The notes beneath the pieces are model-generated. The model ran no database searches. It was not told the origin of the DNA and saw only the letters and a list, made by a program, of their open reading frames with translations. A program made the position numbers and the translations under genes. Below are positions 55,401-64,000 of a stretch of 64,000 bases of DNA, in pieces. Source of the DNA: Kryptolebias marmoratus (Eukaryota; Chordata; Actinopteri; Cyprinodontiformes; Rivulidae); NCBI RefSeq assembly GCF_001649575.2, contig NC_051439.1, positions 17,726,112-17,790,111 of the forward strand, read 5' to 3'. Positions within the stretch are counted from its first letter, which is position 1, and each line of letters starts with the position of its first letter.

Positions 55401-56914
55401 TCAACACAAAACAAATATATCATGTTAGGTTTAAAATATAGGTTTGGACACTTGTGGCTTGGGTATTGCAAACCCTCCCCAAAAATGAAAAGATGGAGTT
55501 TGCGGAGCACATATCCCGTGGAAAGCAATATAACTAAAGATGAACTCAGGATCAGTGCACAGAGCAGGCAGGCTCTGCAGATTCAAACCAAAACCAGGCC
55601 TCAGGGGAGGCAAGAAAATTGTAGAACATTAAACCAATATCAACTCAGCTCTAGCACTGGAGGCCATTTAACAACGAATTGGGCTAGGACAGTCTAAGCA
55701 CCCCCTTTTACGCTTTTGAGCTTGAACATATGTTCTGTCATATGTTTCCAATGGACACTGATGCAATTAGAAGTCCACAGGGCTACAGAAATGAAAGATA
55801 AAACCTAAATGATTAGATTGGTTTTCCACTGTCACCCTGTTTGTTGTATAGCACTCCTGACCAACACTGTTTTTCTTTTCCATACACGTGTGCCAAACCT
55901 TGAAAGGCCCTTGAAACGAAGTTGTGCTCATTTAATTTCATTGCATATTGTCAGCTAATGTTAAAGAACCTCAAAAACTCCAATTTGCATGTTTCTTTTT
56001 TTGCTGTACGGGCAACACTGAGATGAAAATACATTTCCAAGGTTTCTGCTGATGAGAACTTTTATCTTTACATTAATGTTAAATAAAGACAGCCTTCAGA
56101 TGTCTGGTAATAAAAGCACAAATGTGTTTGTAATTTTAAAACATCCTTATTTTTTGATATAATTGAATTTATTTGTAGAAAAAATGCAAAAAAAGGATGA
56201 AGTAAAACAGCAGAGAAACATCAAAAACAGCTATTGTTTTTTCAGTTGTATAATGCAAGCATATCAAACAAATAAGCACAAAATACTTTTTTAAAAGTAT
56301 AAAACTTAATATGGTAAAACATAAGAGGCTGTATGGCAACAAACCTGTTTTCTACAGTAAAATAAAAACAAGTTATAGCAAGAAAAGCACAGGTGTAACT
56401 AAAAAACAATCTAAGACGAACACATTCCTTTCAGGTATGCCAGTTCCAAAGGCCCTGAAACTCTATTGTAAATTCTTATTCACCTGAATGATTTATTGGG
56501 ACATTTCATGGAAGGGAGCCATCGTGATTAAAGTCATAGCTGGCAAGCCAGAATTGCAAAATCTCTTTCAGTGTGGAAAAGCTGTCTGTTGTGGGGCAAA
56601 AGCAACAAAAGTTAGCAGCAGGCTACTGTATTTTGGCAGGTGTACACAGTTAAACCTGTTTGTGGATTACATTTTAAATACCTGGCGTTTCTTCTGTTTC
56701 ATTTCAAAAAAGAAGGCTTCTATTAAAACGTCTAGACTCCATAATACTCAGATAAGTTCTAGTAAGTGGACTTCTTGCCAAAACAAACATTGAGCTACTT
56801 CAATGAAACGCTTCTCCTTTGTGTGTGTGTGTTTAACTGAATATAGCCACTTACCGCCACAGTTTTCTTTGTGGGTTTAATGCGACCAAATATCTGTATC
56901 GTTTGTTTAACCAT
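9680..56914 (-). CDS. kif6: Kinesin-like protein KIF6, complete 23-exon gene
   Basis: The exons in coding order run from 56855-56914 to 9680-9696 (each listed below) and total 2910 bp, 969 aa plus stop. Every junction is GT-AG and the phases chain without a break. KIF6 is a kinesin-9-type motor; fish kif6 loss causes spinal curvature and mammalian loss disturbs ependymal cilia, so a role in motile cilia is expected. Seen in order: N-terminal [15 protein letters not shown]-loop GQTGSGKT (95-102); switch I NQASTRSH (215-222); switch II DLAGSD (248-253); microtubule-binding [19 protein letters not shown]; neck with [14 protein letters not shown]; charged helical stretches; a 22-residue repeat array (517-685); a second helical region with [20 protein letters not shown]; and the C-terminal SSIPLTGD motif. 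Human KIF6 is 814 aa, and the excess is mainly the repeat array. The start was chosen because MVKQTIQIF matches vertebrate KIF6. Confidence 0.96.
10535..10650 (-). CDS. kif6: kif6 exon 22 (C-terminal motif)
   Basis: Residues 926-965: [20 protein letters not shown] then [12 protein letters not shown], clearly matching the human C-terminus [19 protein letters not shown]. Acceptor TTTCAG, donor ATAG|GTAACA, phase 1. Confidence 0.95.
11396..11491 (-). CDS. kif6: kif6 exon 21
   Basis: Residues 894-926: [20 protein letters not shown] ... AEWR. It is separated from exon 20 by an 88-bp intron. Acceptor TTTCAG, donor GGAG|GTATAT, phase 2. Called from splice signals and phase. Confidence 0.78.
11580..11669 (-). 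CDS. kif6: kif6 exon 20
   Basis: Residues 864-894, a polar low-conservation tail ([20 protein letters not shown]). The acceptor TTTTCAG is strong, the donor is TGAA|GTCAGT, phase 2. Called from splice signals and phase. Confidence 0.78.
13442..13530 (-). CDS. kif6: kif6 exon 19
   Basis: Residues 835-864, a Ser/Pro-rich, poorly conserved tail (ESELEAAAR...PSSPGTPEL). It is called from the acceptor GATTAG, the donor TTTG|GTGAGA and phase agreement with exons 18 and 20, not from similarity. Confidence 0.75.
14436..14571 (-). CDS. kif6: kif6 exon 18
   Basis: Residues 789-834: [20 protein letters not shown] then [12 protein letters not shown], a strongly conserved coiled-coil segment of KIF6. 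Acceptor CCTGTCAG, donor CAG|GTGACT, phase 0. Confidence 0.96.
14715..14796 (-). CDS. kif6: kif6 exon 17
   Basis: Residues 762-789: [20 protein letters not shown] then IKEEKTA, collinear with the human LMPDQQEEKLRSQLEEEK. Acceptor AAATAG, donor CAGC|GTGAGT, phase 2. Confidence 0.88.
15459..15509 (-). CDS. kif6: kif6 exon 16
   Basis: A 51-bp exon, residues 745-762: [16 protein letters not shown], in place of the human HLKEEITQRHIQQVAL. Acceptor TTCCCTAG, donor CACG|GTAAGA, phase 1. Confidence 0.88.
17740..18060 (-). mobile_element. Decayed Tc1/mariner-like transposon fragment (transposase 3' region)
   Basis: Read on the minus strand, CCAGAGTTTGAGCC...GAACA...GGAGCATCTTTGGGG...ACCTGAAAATG matches the well-known fish Tc1 stretch encoding the DLNPIEHLW region, with many substitutions. 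It lies in kif6 intron 15. It is a dead relic; the ends are not resolved. Confidence 0.6.
18743..18787 (+). repeat. Poly-C/poly-A low-complexity run
   Basis: 13 C followed by 17 A and A-rich sequence. It is prone to sequencing error. Confidence 0.95.
21983..22038 (-). CDS. kif6: kif6 exon 15
   Basis: Residues 726-745: [18 protein letters not shown], matching the human FSEAKALGESINEARSKI. Donor ATCA|GTAAGT, phase 1. Confidence 0.92.
22398..22500 (-). CDS. kif6: kif6 exon 14
   Basis: Residues 692-726: [20 protein letters not shown], matching the human QEAFEIFKRDHADSVTIDD. Acceptor CCATCAG, donor AAAG|GTTGGT, phase 2. Confidence 0.93.
22501..29128 (-). other. kif6 intron 13
   Basis: This 6.6-kb intron follows the repeat exon. 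It contains a Tc1-like relic at about 25935-26330 and otherwise AT-rich, unrecognised sequence. Confidence 0.75.
25935..26330 (+). mobile_element. Decayed Tc1/mariner-like transposon relic (5' part)
   Basis: The segment starts TTGATTAGAGTCCACCT and continues through ATCTTTATAAGATA, CTGTATGTAGACCTGC and GTTTGAAACCAT...GCCAAACTT, in the same order as the 5' leader and early transposase of common fish Tc1 elements. It has many substitutions and short deletions, so no transposase can be made. Ends are approximate. Confidence 0.62.
29129..29773 (-). CDS. kif6: kif6 exon 13, encoding the 22-residue repeat array
   Basis: This 645-bp exon, by far the longest, encodes residues 477-692. It starts [15 protein letters not shown], collinear with the human ILVNMLKKEKKKAQE. 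Then follow eight tandem degenerate units of 19-22 residues and VQYMKRG. The acceptor is CTTCAG, the donor AGAG|GTATTT, phase 1. The whole exon is open in frame with no stop, and it joins exons 12 and 14 in phase, so the repeat array is coding and not an inserted intron relic. Confidence 0.92.
29148..29654 (-). repeat. Coding tandem repeat, eight units of about 66 bp
   Basis: The conserved Asn of each unit falls at protein residues 524, 546, 568, 590, 610, 632, 651 and 673, so spacings are 22, 22, 22, 20, 22, 19 and 22. The consensus is [20 protein letters not shown] plus ST. On the plus strand GTGTCCATGTT recurs at exact 66-bp steps (29176 and 29242, for example). All length changes are multiples of 3 nt. 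Confidence 0.93.
30120..30300 (-). repeat. Fish interspersed repeat, 3'-tail fragment
   Basis: On the minus strand it ends TGGGTCCTCTTTTTATCC...CATGACA, the same terminal pattern as the fragment at 2377. The inner boundary is not clear. Confidence 0.4.
33648..33675 (+). repeat. TTTATA microsatellite
   Basis: A short run of TTTATA/TATTTA units in kif6 intron 12. Confidence 0.8.
37328..37475 (-). CDS. kif6: kif6 exon 12
   Basis: Residues 428-477. A weakly conserved, polar first half is followed by [15 protein letters not shown], matching the human [12 protein letters not shown]. The only frame-compatible donor is ATTA|GTATCC, a weak site, phase 1. Confidence 0.88.
38748..38853 (-). CDS. kif6: kif6 exon 11
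   Basis: Residues 392-427: [15 protein letters not shown]... [15 protein letters not shown], collinear with the human GADMRKVHHCFHHLK. Donor AAG|GTGACA, phase 0. Confidence 0.92.
40138..40241 (-). CDS. kif6: kif6 exon 10
   Basis: Residues 358-392: [20 protein letters not shown], a charged heptad-like neck coiled coil. Human has the same [10 protein letters not shown]. Donor GGAA|GTATGC, phase 2. Confidence 0.95.
40242..44119 (-). other. kif6 intron 9
   Basis: This 3.9-kb intron has several poly-A runs (43466-43481, 43897-43913) and a poly-C run near 43531-43538. No gene was recognised. Confidence 0.7.
44120..44206 (-). CDS. kif6: kif6 exon 9
   Basis: Residues 329-357: [19 protein letters not shown] closes the motor domain and enters the neck. 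Donor CTG|GTGAGA, phase 0. It is too short and embedded to appear as a long open frame. Confidence 0.95.
44515..44536 (+). repeat. TTTC microsatellite
   Basis: A short (TTTC)n run in kif6 intron 8. Confidence 0.8.
44598..44741 (-). CDS. kif6: kif6 exon 8
   Basis: Residues 281-328: [20 protein letters not shown], the main microtubule-binding loop and helix, then [16 protein letters not shown]. Donor GAT|GTGAGG, phase 0. Confidence 0.97.
45217..45423 (-). CDS. kif6: kif6 exon 7 (switch I and II)
   Basis: Residues 212-280. It carries switch I NQASTRSH (215-222) and switch II DLAGSD (248-253), then [17 protein letters not shown]. The Glu usual after DLAGS is Asp (codon GAC at 45298-45300). Acceptor CCTCAG, donor CAG|GTGAAC, phase 0. 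Confidence 0.97.
45424..48210 (-). other. kif6 intron 6
   Basis: This 2.8-kb intron carries a well-preserved fish interspersed repeat (47295-47625). The open frames over that repeat are not genes. Confidence 0.75.
47295..47625 (+). repeat. Teleost dispersed repeat (non-LTR/SINE-like)
   Basis: CATCCATCCATTTTCTTTAC, GTCCATCACAGGGCCACATA, CACACCTAGGGACAATTTTA and AACCTAACATGCATGTTTTT, then GCAACCTTCTTGCTGGGAGG and ACCACTGCGCTGC, are the signature blocks, in order, of a very abundant teleost repeat. A middle section is missing compared with fuller copies. Its class is uncertain by eye. Confidence 0.78.
48211..48340 (-). CDS. kif6: kif6 exon 6
   Basis: Residues 168-211: [19 protein letters not shown]... 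to [16 protein letters not shown]. Donor GAA|GTAAGA, phase 0. Confidence 0.96.
48472..48557 (+). repeat. (TA)n/(CA)n microsatellite
   Basis: About 65 bp of pure TA followed by CA units, in kif6 intron 5. Confidence 0.98.
49386..49420 (+). repeat. (GA)n microsatellite
   Basis: An A run followed by about 15 GA units, in kif6 intron 5. Confidence 0.97.
49573..49682 (-). CDS. kif6: kif6 exon 5
   Basis: Residues 132-168, with the kinesin hallmark [15 protein letters not shown]. The donor is CC|GTCAGT, phase 2. Confidence 0.95.
49901..50048 (-). CDS. kif6: kif6 exon 4 (P-loop)
   Basis: Residues 82-131. It encodes [20 protein letters not shown], the nucleotide-binding P-loop, and [13 protein letters not shown]. 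Acceptor CTGTGCAG, donor CAG|GTCAGC, phase 0. Confidence 0.97.
50049..54043 (-). other. kif6 intron 3
   Basis: A 4-kb intron. A 151-residue open frame at 50387-50842 on the minus strand has low-complexity, unrecognised content and is not supported as a gene. Confidence 0.7.
54044..54118 (-). CDS. kif6: kif6 exon 3
   Basis: Residues 57-82 (FQKIFDQ...[11 protein letters not shown]), the motor region before the P-loop. Acceptor CTCCAG, donor AAAG|GTAAAA, phase 2. Confidence 0.94.
55067..55176 (-). CDS. kif6: kif6 exon 2
   Basis: Residues 21-57, including [15 protein letters not shown], nearly identical to human KIF6. Acceptor TTCCTCAG, donor TTCAG|GTAGAT, phase 2. Confidence 0.94.
56855..56914 (-). 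CDS. kif6: kif6 exon 1 (coding part)
   Basis: Residues 1-20 ([17 protein letters not shown]...), the first strand of the motor domain. The ATG context is AAAATGG and the donor GCG|GTAAGT. Confidence 0.94.
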
Positions 56915-57016
56915 TTTCTTTGTTTAAACGGCAATTTTTGAGCCTAGCTACTTTTTTTTAGCTCGGAGGCTAATCTTTACTGTCAGCGCCGAGCTGGCAG
57001 GGACTTGTTGTACCTT

Positions 57017-57029
57017 GTTGCTAGGTAAC
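57017..57029 (-). promoter_or_regulatory. X-box (RFX binding site) in the kif6 promoter
   Basis: On the gene strand the site reads GTTACC-T-AGCAAC, a full match to the RFX consensus GTNRCC-(0-3)-RGYAAC. It ends 103 bp upstream of the start codon, in a locally GC-richer stretch that probably forms the promoter and 5' UTR. RFX factors, with FOXJ1, drive motile-cilium genes, which fits the role of KIF6. Binding itself is inferred. Confidence 0.72.
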
Positions 57030-60000
57030 AGCGGTGTCCTCAAAGATCGTCTATTGATGCAAAGATGTGTCCTCAGTGTTGAATAATTGTGGCGAGGATG
57101 TCTGTGGCAAAACTATTTCAATTATAGTAATATTTTGGCAAATTACTAATTAAATAAATAAAAAACGTGCATTTTCTCAAAATGTAAACGGACTATTTAG
57201 GTAAAGAACTCATATGGTTAACACATTTCTCTGATGTTATTAAATTTGCAACATCCTGTATAGAAACTGCAAAAATGGAGCTAGATTAAAAAAAACAAAC
57301 AGTAAATTTGCTTTAAGAATTCTGATTACTTACTGCAAGATGTATAAAGCCAAAAAATATAGACAATTGTTTTTTATTGCTAAGTGAGGTACATTTCCAT
57401 ATGAAAAACAGATCTGTCCAAAGAATGGGCTATATGCTGTGCATCATATTTCCATGTGGAAATAATACATCAGGTAGCACAAAATGTAAATTCTCAAGTA
57501 TGTGTAGAAGAACATATTTTAATTTGTAAAGCCTCTTGTCAGAGGTAAAAAAAGCAAAGCTGCAGAATTGCTTGAAATACATGTTATTCTTCTTAAAAGA
57601 AAACCACTGAATATTCAAGACAGGTGACTGCAAGGTCAGTGACTCACTCAGAGGGCATATTGACAGACGTATTTCCAGTACCTCAGTCACTCCCCACATT
57701 TTAAATGGGTTTACTTACAATGCAAATACCCATAACCACACCTGCTTGAATTGGAAGACTTTATAATTATTAGTAAAATATATGTATGTGTGTGTGTGTT
57801 TGTATTAACAAAAACCAAGACCATACAGCATCCTAAGTATTTTTATAGAAAAAAATGCTCATTTAAATGAAAGAAGGCAATAATCAGTACCATGGAAAAT
57901 TTTTGTTTTGTGATTTCTCATTTAGAACAGTGTTTATCAAACTTGATGAGCAAGTATGCTGCTGGGTGAAAGACTTCAGGAGGATAGTTGTGGTTCATTA
58001 TGAAATTCAGTTACATCATACTCATTATTACTCATTTGAGTTACATAAATTCAGCCTGTGAATATGATGATATGTGTATTTCATATGAGCTGCAGATACT
58101 CCAACCTTCAAGTTGGGCTGTGTAGATTTGAGATAGTTTATGTTGCGCAATAGTCAGGTGTAACATTTTTTTCAAATTGCTGCTGACATGTTGCAGTTCA
58201 CGTGAAAATGCTCTACAAAGCGCCACCAGTTGTCTGGCTCAGGCAGCCATCAAGCCGGTGCAACTAATCCACGCATGAAAGAGCAAAAAGCTGATTTCGC
58301 AGAAGCCTGAAACCTGTGAGGCAGCTTCAAAGGGATGACTCGCCTTACAGGACTAAATTTAGCAGCAGAGGTCTGCAGTTCATCTGGAATACAATACACA
58401 GATCTGTAATATTCTGCATCTAAGAAAAGATCAGTGAATAGATCTTTATTTGTAAACTACTTCACTGTTTTAGCAAAGATTTTAACGAGTATTTTATTGA
58501 GTAGACTATTACAGAATGAAACTATTGAGGAAATGACACTGACAGTATCGCCTGTATTTTTTCCTCCCTTTTCAAAATATCTGATTGCGATCTTTCATGA
58601 CATCTAACACAGTCATCGACTGTGAGTAGACATCCTGTCGACCCAATTTGTTGCCTTCTCTCTTAACAATAAGGAGGAAGTTTAACCTTTCCCGTCAAAG
58701 CAAATAGGAACTCCTATCAGCAGTGATCTTGTATAAATCTGCAGATTACATCACATGATGCATACAGAGCGAAACTTTCCTATGAGTCTTCAGTCAGGAA
58801 ACAGACACTCTACAAATTATCTATAGTTAGATGGGTTTTCATCACAAAAAGTTAGTGCAGTAAACACCAACCAAAACTGGACTGGGCCTCTCAGAGAGTT
58901 GTAAACTCCTTTTTTAATATCCTGTTTTTGGTCTTTATGTTATCTTGAGCTTAAGCTGACATAGCTGTGGTTTCTCCCCAAAGGAGCAGCCACTGCTGGA
59001 GTCTAACTTCTTTTTCTTTCAATGAACAAGTGAAACTGTTGATCTTTCTGTCTGAAACACTGACATTTTGAATGCATGCATGCATGCTCAAGTCATTCTC
59101 CTCTGCTTATCAATAAATCCCCACAGTCCTGACACTGTTTTTTACTTTCAAATTTCTCAATTCCCATAATAGAGTTCACAGGAAGATCAAATGACAATGA
59201 GACATACTAAGTTGTCTCAATGGAATTGTTGCTGTGGCTGATAAATCCAGAAGTGCATTCATGCAAATGCACAAATACATGCCTCACTGACTTCAAAAGG
59301 CAAAAGGTACATTAAGGAGTCATGTTTTGATACAAATAAAACCACTTGCTTCAACCAAGCACATTTCAAAACTTGCAAAAGCTTAAAGGTAGAAGCACGT
59401 AAAGAGGAAAACCTGTTTTTTCAGTGATCTTTGCCAGCAATTTGATGCCTTTGTCTTGAAGCGCTAACCTGGCAGCTGATCAAAAAGGTGTGCTCAGTGC
59501 ACTCTTTGGACAAACTGTTCAGCTTGTGGTTGGGAGTTTATTTGCTGGATGACCTGGTAAACCAACATCGTTTGCACTTTCACAACACAATCTAATGTGG
59601 TGTGACCAAAGATCAGTTGAAGAAACAGTGGCATCATAATGGCACCACATTACCTGGCTCGCCACCTGAAAAACACTAAATAGATTTTCTTCTCTCTGTT
59701 CTTTGTCTTCTTTCTTTGCCAGCTTTCTTCCTGTTTTATAAAATCCAACCTCATTCATTAAATGCAGAGAAGTGTATCAGACATTATCAGTACTTGCCAC
59801 TGCTTGCTCACACTAACTGTAGCCTGACAACCAAACACACAAGCAGCACAAGAGCAGCTCGTGGGAGTGTTTGTGTTCCTCTGCATCGCTGTACGCATTT
59901 ATTTATGTCTTCATGGGTACAAGATGTAACAGAAGCTGCAAACACTTCACCTTCCACAGCTTCTGGCCAATTGGTCCTTCAGAAAGACATTTTGGTGTTT

Positions 60001-63000
60001 CTTTAAGAGCGGTTTAGATTTCTCCTTGCCATTATTACAGGTTATACAAAAGGATGAGTAAAGTGGTTGCCTTTTGGTGGCTTTGCGGTTGAGGTTGGAT
60101 TGATTCCATTGAATGATATGTGTGTTTTGGCATGTGTGTTGGCCCAATTCTGTCAGATGAGGGCCACAGGAGCTTGGTGGTAGCATGCCAAGATGCTCCT
60201 TTAATCAAAGAGACAATTAGAGACAAGTATATGTTGCCATGGTACCTTCCATATCTGCAAGCCCTTTACACACACACAGTGGTGGATGGAAAATCACATT
60301 TTGAACTCAGAAAAGATGGCGAAAAAGCATCAACTTCATGAAATGCATGAACATCTGCATATACGACATGTGCTTGGCTATATTGGGCCAGCCTGGGAAA
60401 AGACGTTTTTTAACACCAGTTTATTTTCAAAATTACTGAATGTTCAAGTTGAAGAGAGAACGATGGTGACTGCTGTGGTGACACGGGTCAGAGCGTACAA
60501 CGACCCGCACATGTAATTCTGCATTGAGTGAATGTATCTTATTTTTACTGATGCTAAAAAAATGTGAACAAGCTGGAAGCAGTAACTCTGTGTACCCACA
60601 CTTGCCAACAACCCACATGTGCCTGATGGGTTAGAGGACAGCTAGGAAGAATTTGGAACAGACAGAAACACACTTTGTCATTAAGCTTACAGTTACACTG
60701 AAGATATGACTCTAAAAAAATAAATAAATAAAAGGGAAACAATGGTTATTGCAATATTCTTTTTATTTGATAACAAGGTAACTAGAAAAGTAAAACACAC
60801 ATTTTGCTTTGTGCTGTTGCAAAGGCATTGTTAAGTAAACTAACCATCTGATTAAAAAAAGGAGAAACACACACACACACAAACAAGAAAACAAACATGT
60901 TTCTCTGGAAACCGTACCGGTAAGGGTATTGTTGCCATGAAGGTAGTGTAAAATGATACTGGAGGTCTACTTTGAATCAAAAAAGCTGCAAAATCAGGAT
61001 GGCCAAGAAAAGAAAACCAAAACATGTCTCTAAGAATGTAAAATAACCTTTTTTTTAAAAATGTCATTTGTTTTTCACATGTGAACACAAAGCAGCTAAA
61101 GACAAAGATGACACTGATCCCTGAAAATGGTCCAGTATTAAATAGAAAATGAGTGAAAAAGCAGCAAATTTCTGAAAAGCAATAAGGACTTAAACATCTG
61201 CAGCAGCAAAACGCATGTTCTATGAGAGTGGTGGAAATAAAACAACAGAATTTTGTGGGTTCAGTATTATTACAAGCCTAAGCTGGACACCTATGATCTC
61301 TTTTCTCTCAGCACAGCATCAAGAACCATAATTTTCGCCCATAGGCAATAGCAGAGTGATAATGTTTTTACCAGTGACTGTTTCTGTGTGTGTGTGCATG
61401 TGGTAGTTGTCTGTACTGTTAGCTAATCATCTCATGAATCACTGAACAAATTTTAATGAAACTCTTAAAAATAATCATTTGATGTACATCTAACATGGAT
61501 AACCCTTTGGAGTTAACATGATTCAAGATGGCCAACACAACAAAGCAATCTTAGCAAACACAAAAATGTCTATGACTCAGTCAGTTTTACAAATACTGAG
61601 ATACAGTTTGGCTTTGGTAGTAGCTGAGAGTCATTCACAAGACATATGCCATGCAAGATATTGCAGTAATGCATGAGATTGCACAAAATGTTATTTTTAA
61701 AGTTTGAACAACATGGATAACACTCCATCCCTTCTCATCATCGGATGATCTTAATCTAAAACATCCTAACTTTAAAGCTTGCCCTCATCAGATTTCTCAT
61801 ATTGCACTATTTCAAGCTGAATATAGAATTTGTAAGTCATTGCACTGTGATTTTATGTGTGTTAACTTTTTTTTTGGAAAACACTGGTTATAAAGTGCAC
61901 ATGTTAAAATAAAACCTTCAGTCTAAAGGCATCATATTTTTATCCAGTTTCAAGTTTGGCTGGAAACAGCATGAACTGAAGTGCTGAGTATCTATCTCAG
62001 GCAATCACCAGCACCAGAGTCCATGCTATTTAGGTTTGGGGTTTCAACAGCTTGCCTGCCCTCTGTTTCAGTGCACAGTTTTCTGGTCGGTAGCTTTTCC
62101 AAGGGGATTCTTTAGGGCTTTGGTTATGTGTTATTCTCTAAGGCTTTTGCCCTTTGTTATCCTTGCAAGGCCCCAGCATTTCAGACTTCAGTCTGCATTC
62201 CTGAAATACTGTATATGAGCATTCAAGACAAAAGGACCAGCAATATTGTGAGATGGATGTGAGGATGAGCAAAAAGTCAGGGACAGGGTGACATTTAGAG
62301 TCTGTCGGTCCCGTCAGCATGCTTCTTTTTTCTGTCAGTAAGAAGAACAATTACAAAACAATTTGAAACAGAGAAGTCTGTACTTCTGAAGGATTTGTTT
62401 AGGAATGATTTGCTCTGTTTGTGTTCTCTTTCATGTGGAATATCATGTGTCCTTTCCATGACGCAAGCTGAAAAAAGTACAAACTGTAACATAAACTTCA
62501 CACAACAATGACTTCTTTTTATTATTTTAAGTTTTATTACAACTCATACTATAAAATATTATTATATCTGTGAGCCTAAATAATACCAGCATCACAGGAT
62601 CAACATTAGACCCCAGTCTGTATCTTTGTTTCCTCATAAGGGGAGGATTATCTTGAATAACAGTTCCTCCTGTCAGTAAATATTGTGTTCTGACAGAACT
62701 CTCTTTGATGGCCCCCAGATAGCAGCTTGATAAATACTCTGAGGTACTTAAGCAGTGTTAGACAGTATAACTTATCTATTTGTCTGGATAGTATGATGCA
62801 TACCTTTTCCTTTTATAGAAGCTCTCATGCTTGGCATTTTTAGCAAGTGAGGAATTTTTAGACTACCATTGCATAATGAACATCATGACATGCGTTTTCA
62901 TTGACTGCAGTCCAGCTAAATTAGTTTTTCTTACTTTGCGCAACTGGAATTTATCTTGAGACATCTGTGTAAATAACTTCTTGGCATTCTTTAAACTTCT

Positions 63001-63384
63001 TTTATTCCCCTTCTCAACTCCCCTGACACTTGTGTTCATTGTTTTGGAGTATCTTTTGAAAAATACAGTAGGTACTCATGAAAAGACTGTATTTTACTCA
63101 CATGTGGAGAAATAAGAAATCGGTTTGGCTGCAGATCTATGTATTTCAAACACCTCATACAGTTCATGCGAGTGGAATGACTCCTCCTTTCTGCTCATTT
63201 CTTTTACCCACAGCATCTCTCCACCCTGGCTGCATGCGGTCAGGAGCTTGGAGAGTGGGAAGGGCTGGGCGGTCCTGTTAGTCCTGGGGTGCTTGGCAGT
63301 GAAGGAAAGTGGGTGGATTTTATCCCTCCCTCCCTTCAAAAACCAGGCTCTCTGGACACAAAGCTAACCACTCTAACTACACAG

Positions 63385-63392
63385 TATAAATA
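63385..63392 (+). promoter_or_regulatory. TATA-box-like sequence
   Basis: TATAAATA follows a 150-bp locally GC-richer stretch. It could be a plus-strand core promoter, but no downstream exon is visible in the remaining 600 bases. This is weak. Confidence 0.2.
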
Positions 63393-63719
63393 GTACAAAC
63401 TTGGGTTTGAGAAAGCAACAGGCAGAATGAGTGGATAATGAAAATACGAAGATACTTCTAATGGTTTCATGAGCAGAAGGGGAAGGTATGAAAGCCAGAA
63501 GGTTCAAATGACCAAATCACCATTTTAACCAAAATGGCTCTCTTTTTGTTTGTTTGTTTGTTTTGCTGTTTTTTGCACAAGAAGCAGCATGCAAAAGTAA
63601 GGACATCACATTTGGCCTCTGCAGTTTAATTGCATTGGAAAACAAATAGTTAAACTTTAATCTATAGATATATGTGTAACCCAGCTATACAAGTTTGCAA
63701 CAGAAAAGTTTAACATCAA

Positions 63720-63800
63720 TTCTTCCATTTATCCATCTATTGTTTTACTCACCTTCCCATACAGATTCACAGGGGGCTGGTGAATATCTTTAGCATTCAT
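63720..63800 (+). repeat. Decayed fragment of a teleost dispersed repeat
   Basis: CCATTTATCCATCTATTG, then GATTCACAGGGGGCTGGTGA and CATTCATTGGCCTGGGTAAG, resemble a degenerate start of the CATCCATCC...GGAGCC family. Confidence 0.4.
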
Positions 63801-64000
63801 TGGCCTGGGTAAGATTTAAACAACCCTGATGCATTTTGAAAAGACATATAATTTAGGGTTAGAGTTAAACTTTCAAGCTGCAACAAACAAATTAGAAATA
63901 TAAAAAGGGACCACTTCAAAAGGTTTAAAAGAAAACTCTAAATACCAAATCAGGCTTGTGACTCTTTCTGCAAACAGTGACTCTGAGACTATTTCACTGC

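Larger units (their letters stand above)
57030..64000. other. Region upstream of kif6, no gene recognised
   Basis: In human the next gene is DAAM2 on the opposite strand, but no DAAM2 coding exon was seen here. The stretch holds short microsatellites (TG near 57788-57800, CA near 60868-60884, TAAA near 60719-60732, TTTG near 63547-63563), a palindromic ATGC run (59074-59091), a possible promoter near 63385 and a decayed dispersed repeat at 63720-63800. Small open frames have no recognisable product. Confidence 0.6.

Noticed and set aside
55251..55697. A 148-residue plus-strand open frame in kif6 intron 1
   Set aside because: No recognisable motif, antisense to kif6 and partly AT-rich low complexity; not supported as a gene.
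60286..60516. Small plus-strand open frame starting MENHILNSEKMAKKHQ
   Set aside because: No family match, no splice partners and no conserved motif; not distinguishable from chance.

Overview
The window is eukaryotic nuclear DNA from a bony (teleost) fish. Its genes are split into short exons with GT-AG introns, intergenic and intronic DNA is AT-rich, and it carries typical fish repeats and Tc1/mariner relics. The recovered proteins align closely with vertebrate KIF6 and with TALK-type two-pore-domain potassium channels. The species cannot be named from the sequence. There is one short run of Ns (8125-8163).

Three genes lie on the minus strand, in the order found at human 6p21.2 (KCNK17, KCNK16, KIF6). 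(1) 1-3159: the first two coding exons of a kcnk17-like channel; the rest runs off the left edge. (2) 4071-6285: a complete five-exon kcnk16 (TALK-1), predicted 290 aa, with both pore loops intact. (3) 9680-56914: a complete 23-exon kif6, predicted 969 aa, with an intact motor domain ([21 protein letters not shown]), internal charged coiled-coil-like segments and a conserved C-terminal SSIPLTGD motif. All exon phases were chained by hand and agree. 57030-64000, upstream of kif6, shows no convincing gene.

The channels and the kinesin are linked by ancestral position, not by an obvious shared pathway. The channels are plasma-membrane background K+ channels; KIF6 is a motile-cilium kinesin. A perfect RFX X-box half-site pair lies about 100 bp upstream of the kif6 start codon, which fits ciliary control.

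The most striking item is kif6 exon 13 (645 bp). It encodes eight tandem copies of a roughly 22-residue unit (Q-x-K-E-G-N-M-D-T ... H-G-G-Q-A-S-T) between the motor/neck part and the coiled-coil tail. As I recall human KIF6 (814 aa), it has only a short linker there, and this array accounts for most of the extra length. Other points are an Asp in place of the near-invariant switch II Glu, a weak exon 12 donor, and an unexplained sequence island in kcnk17 intron 1.
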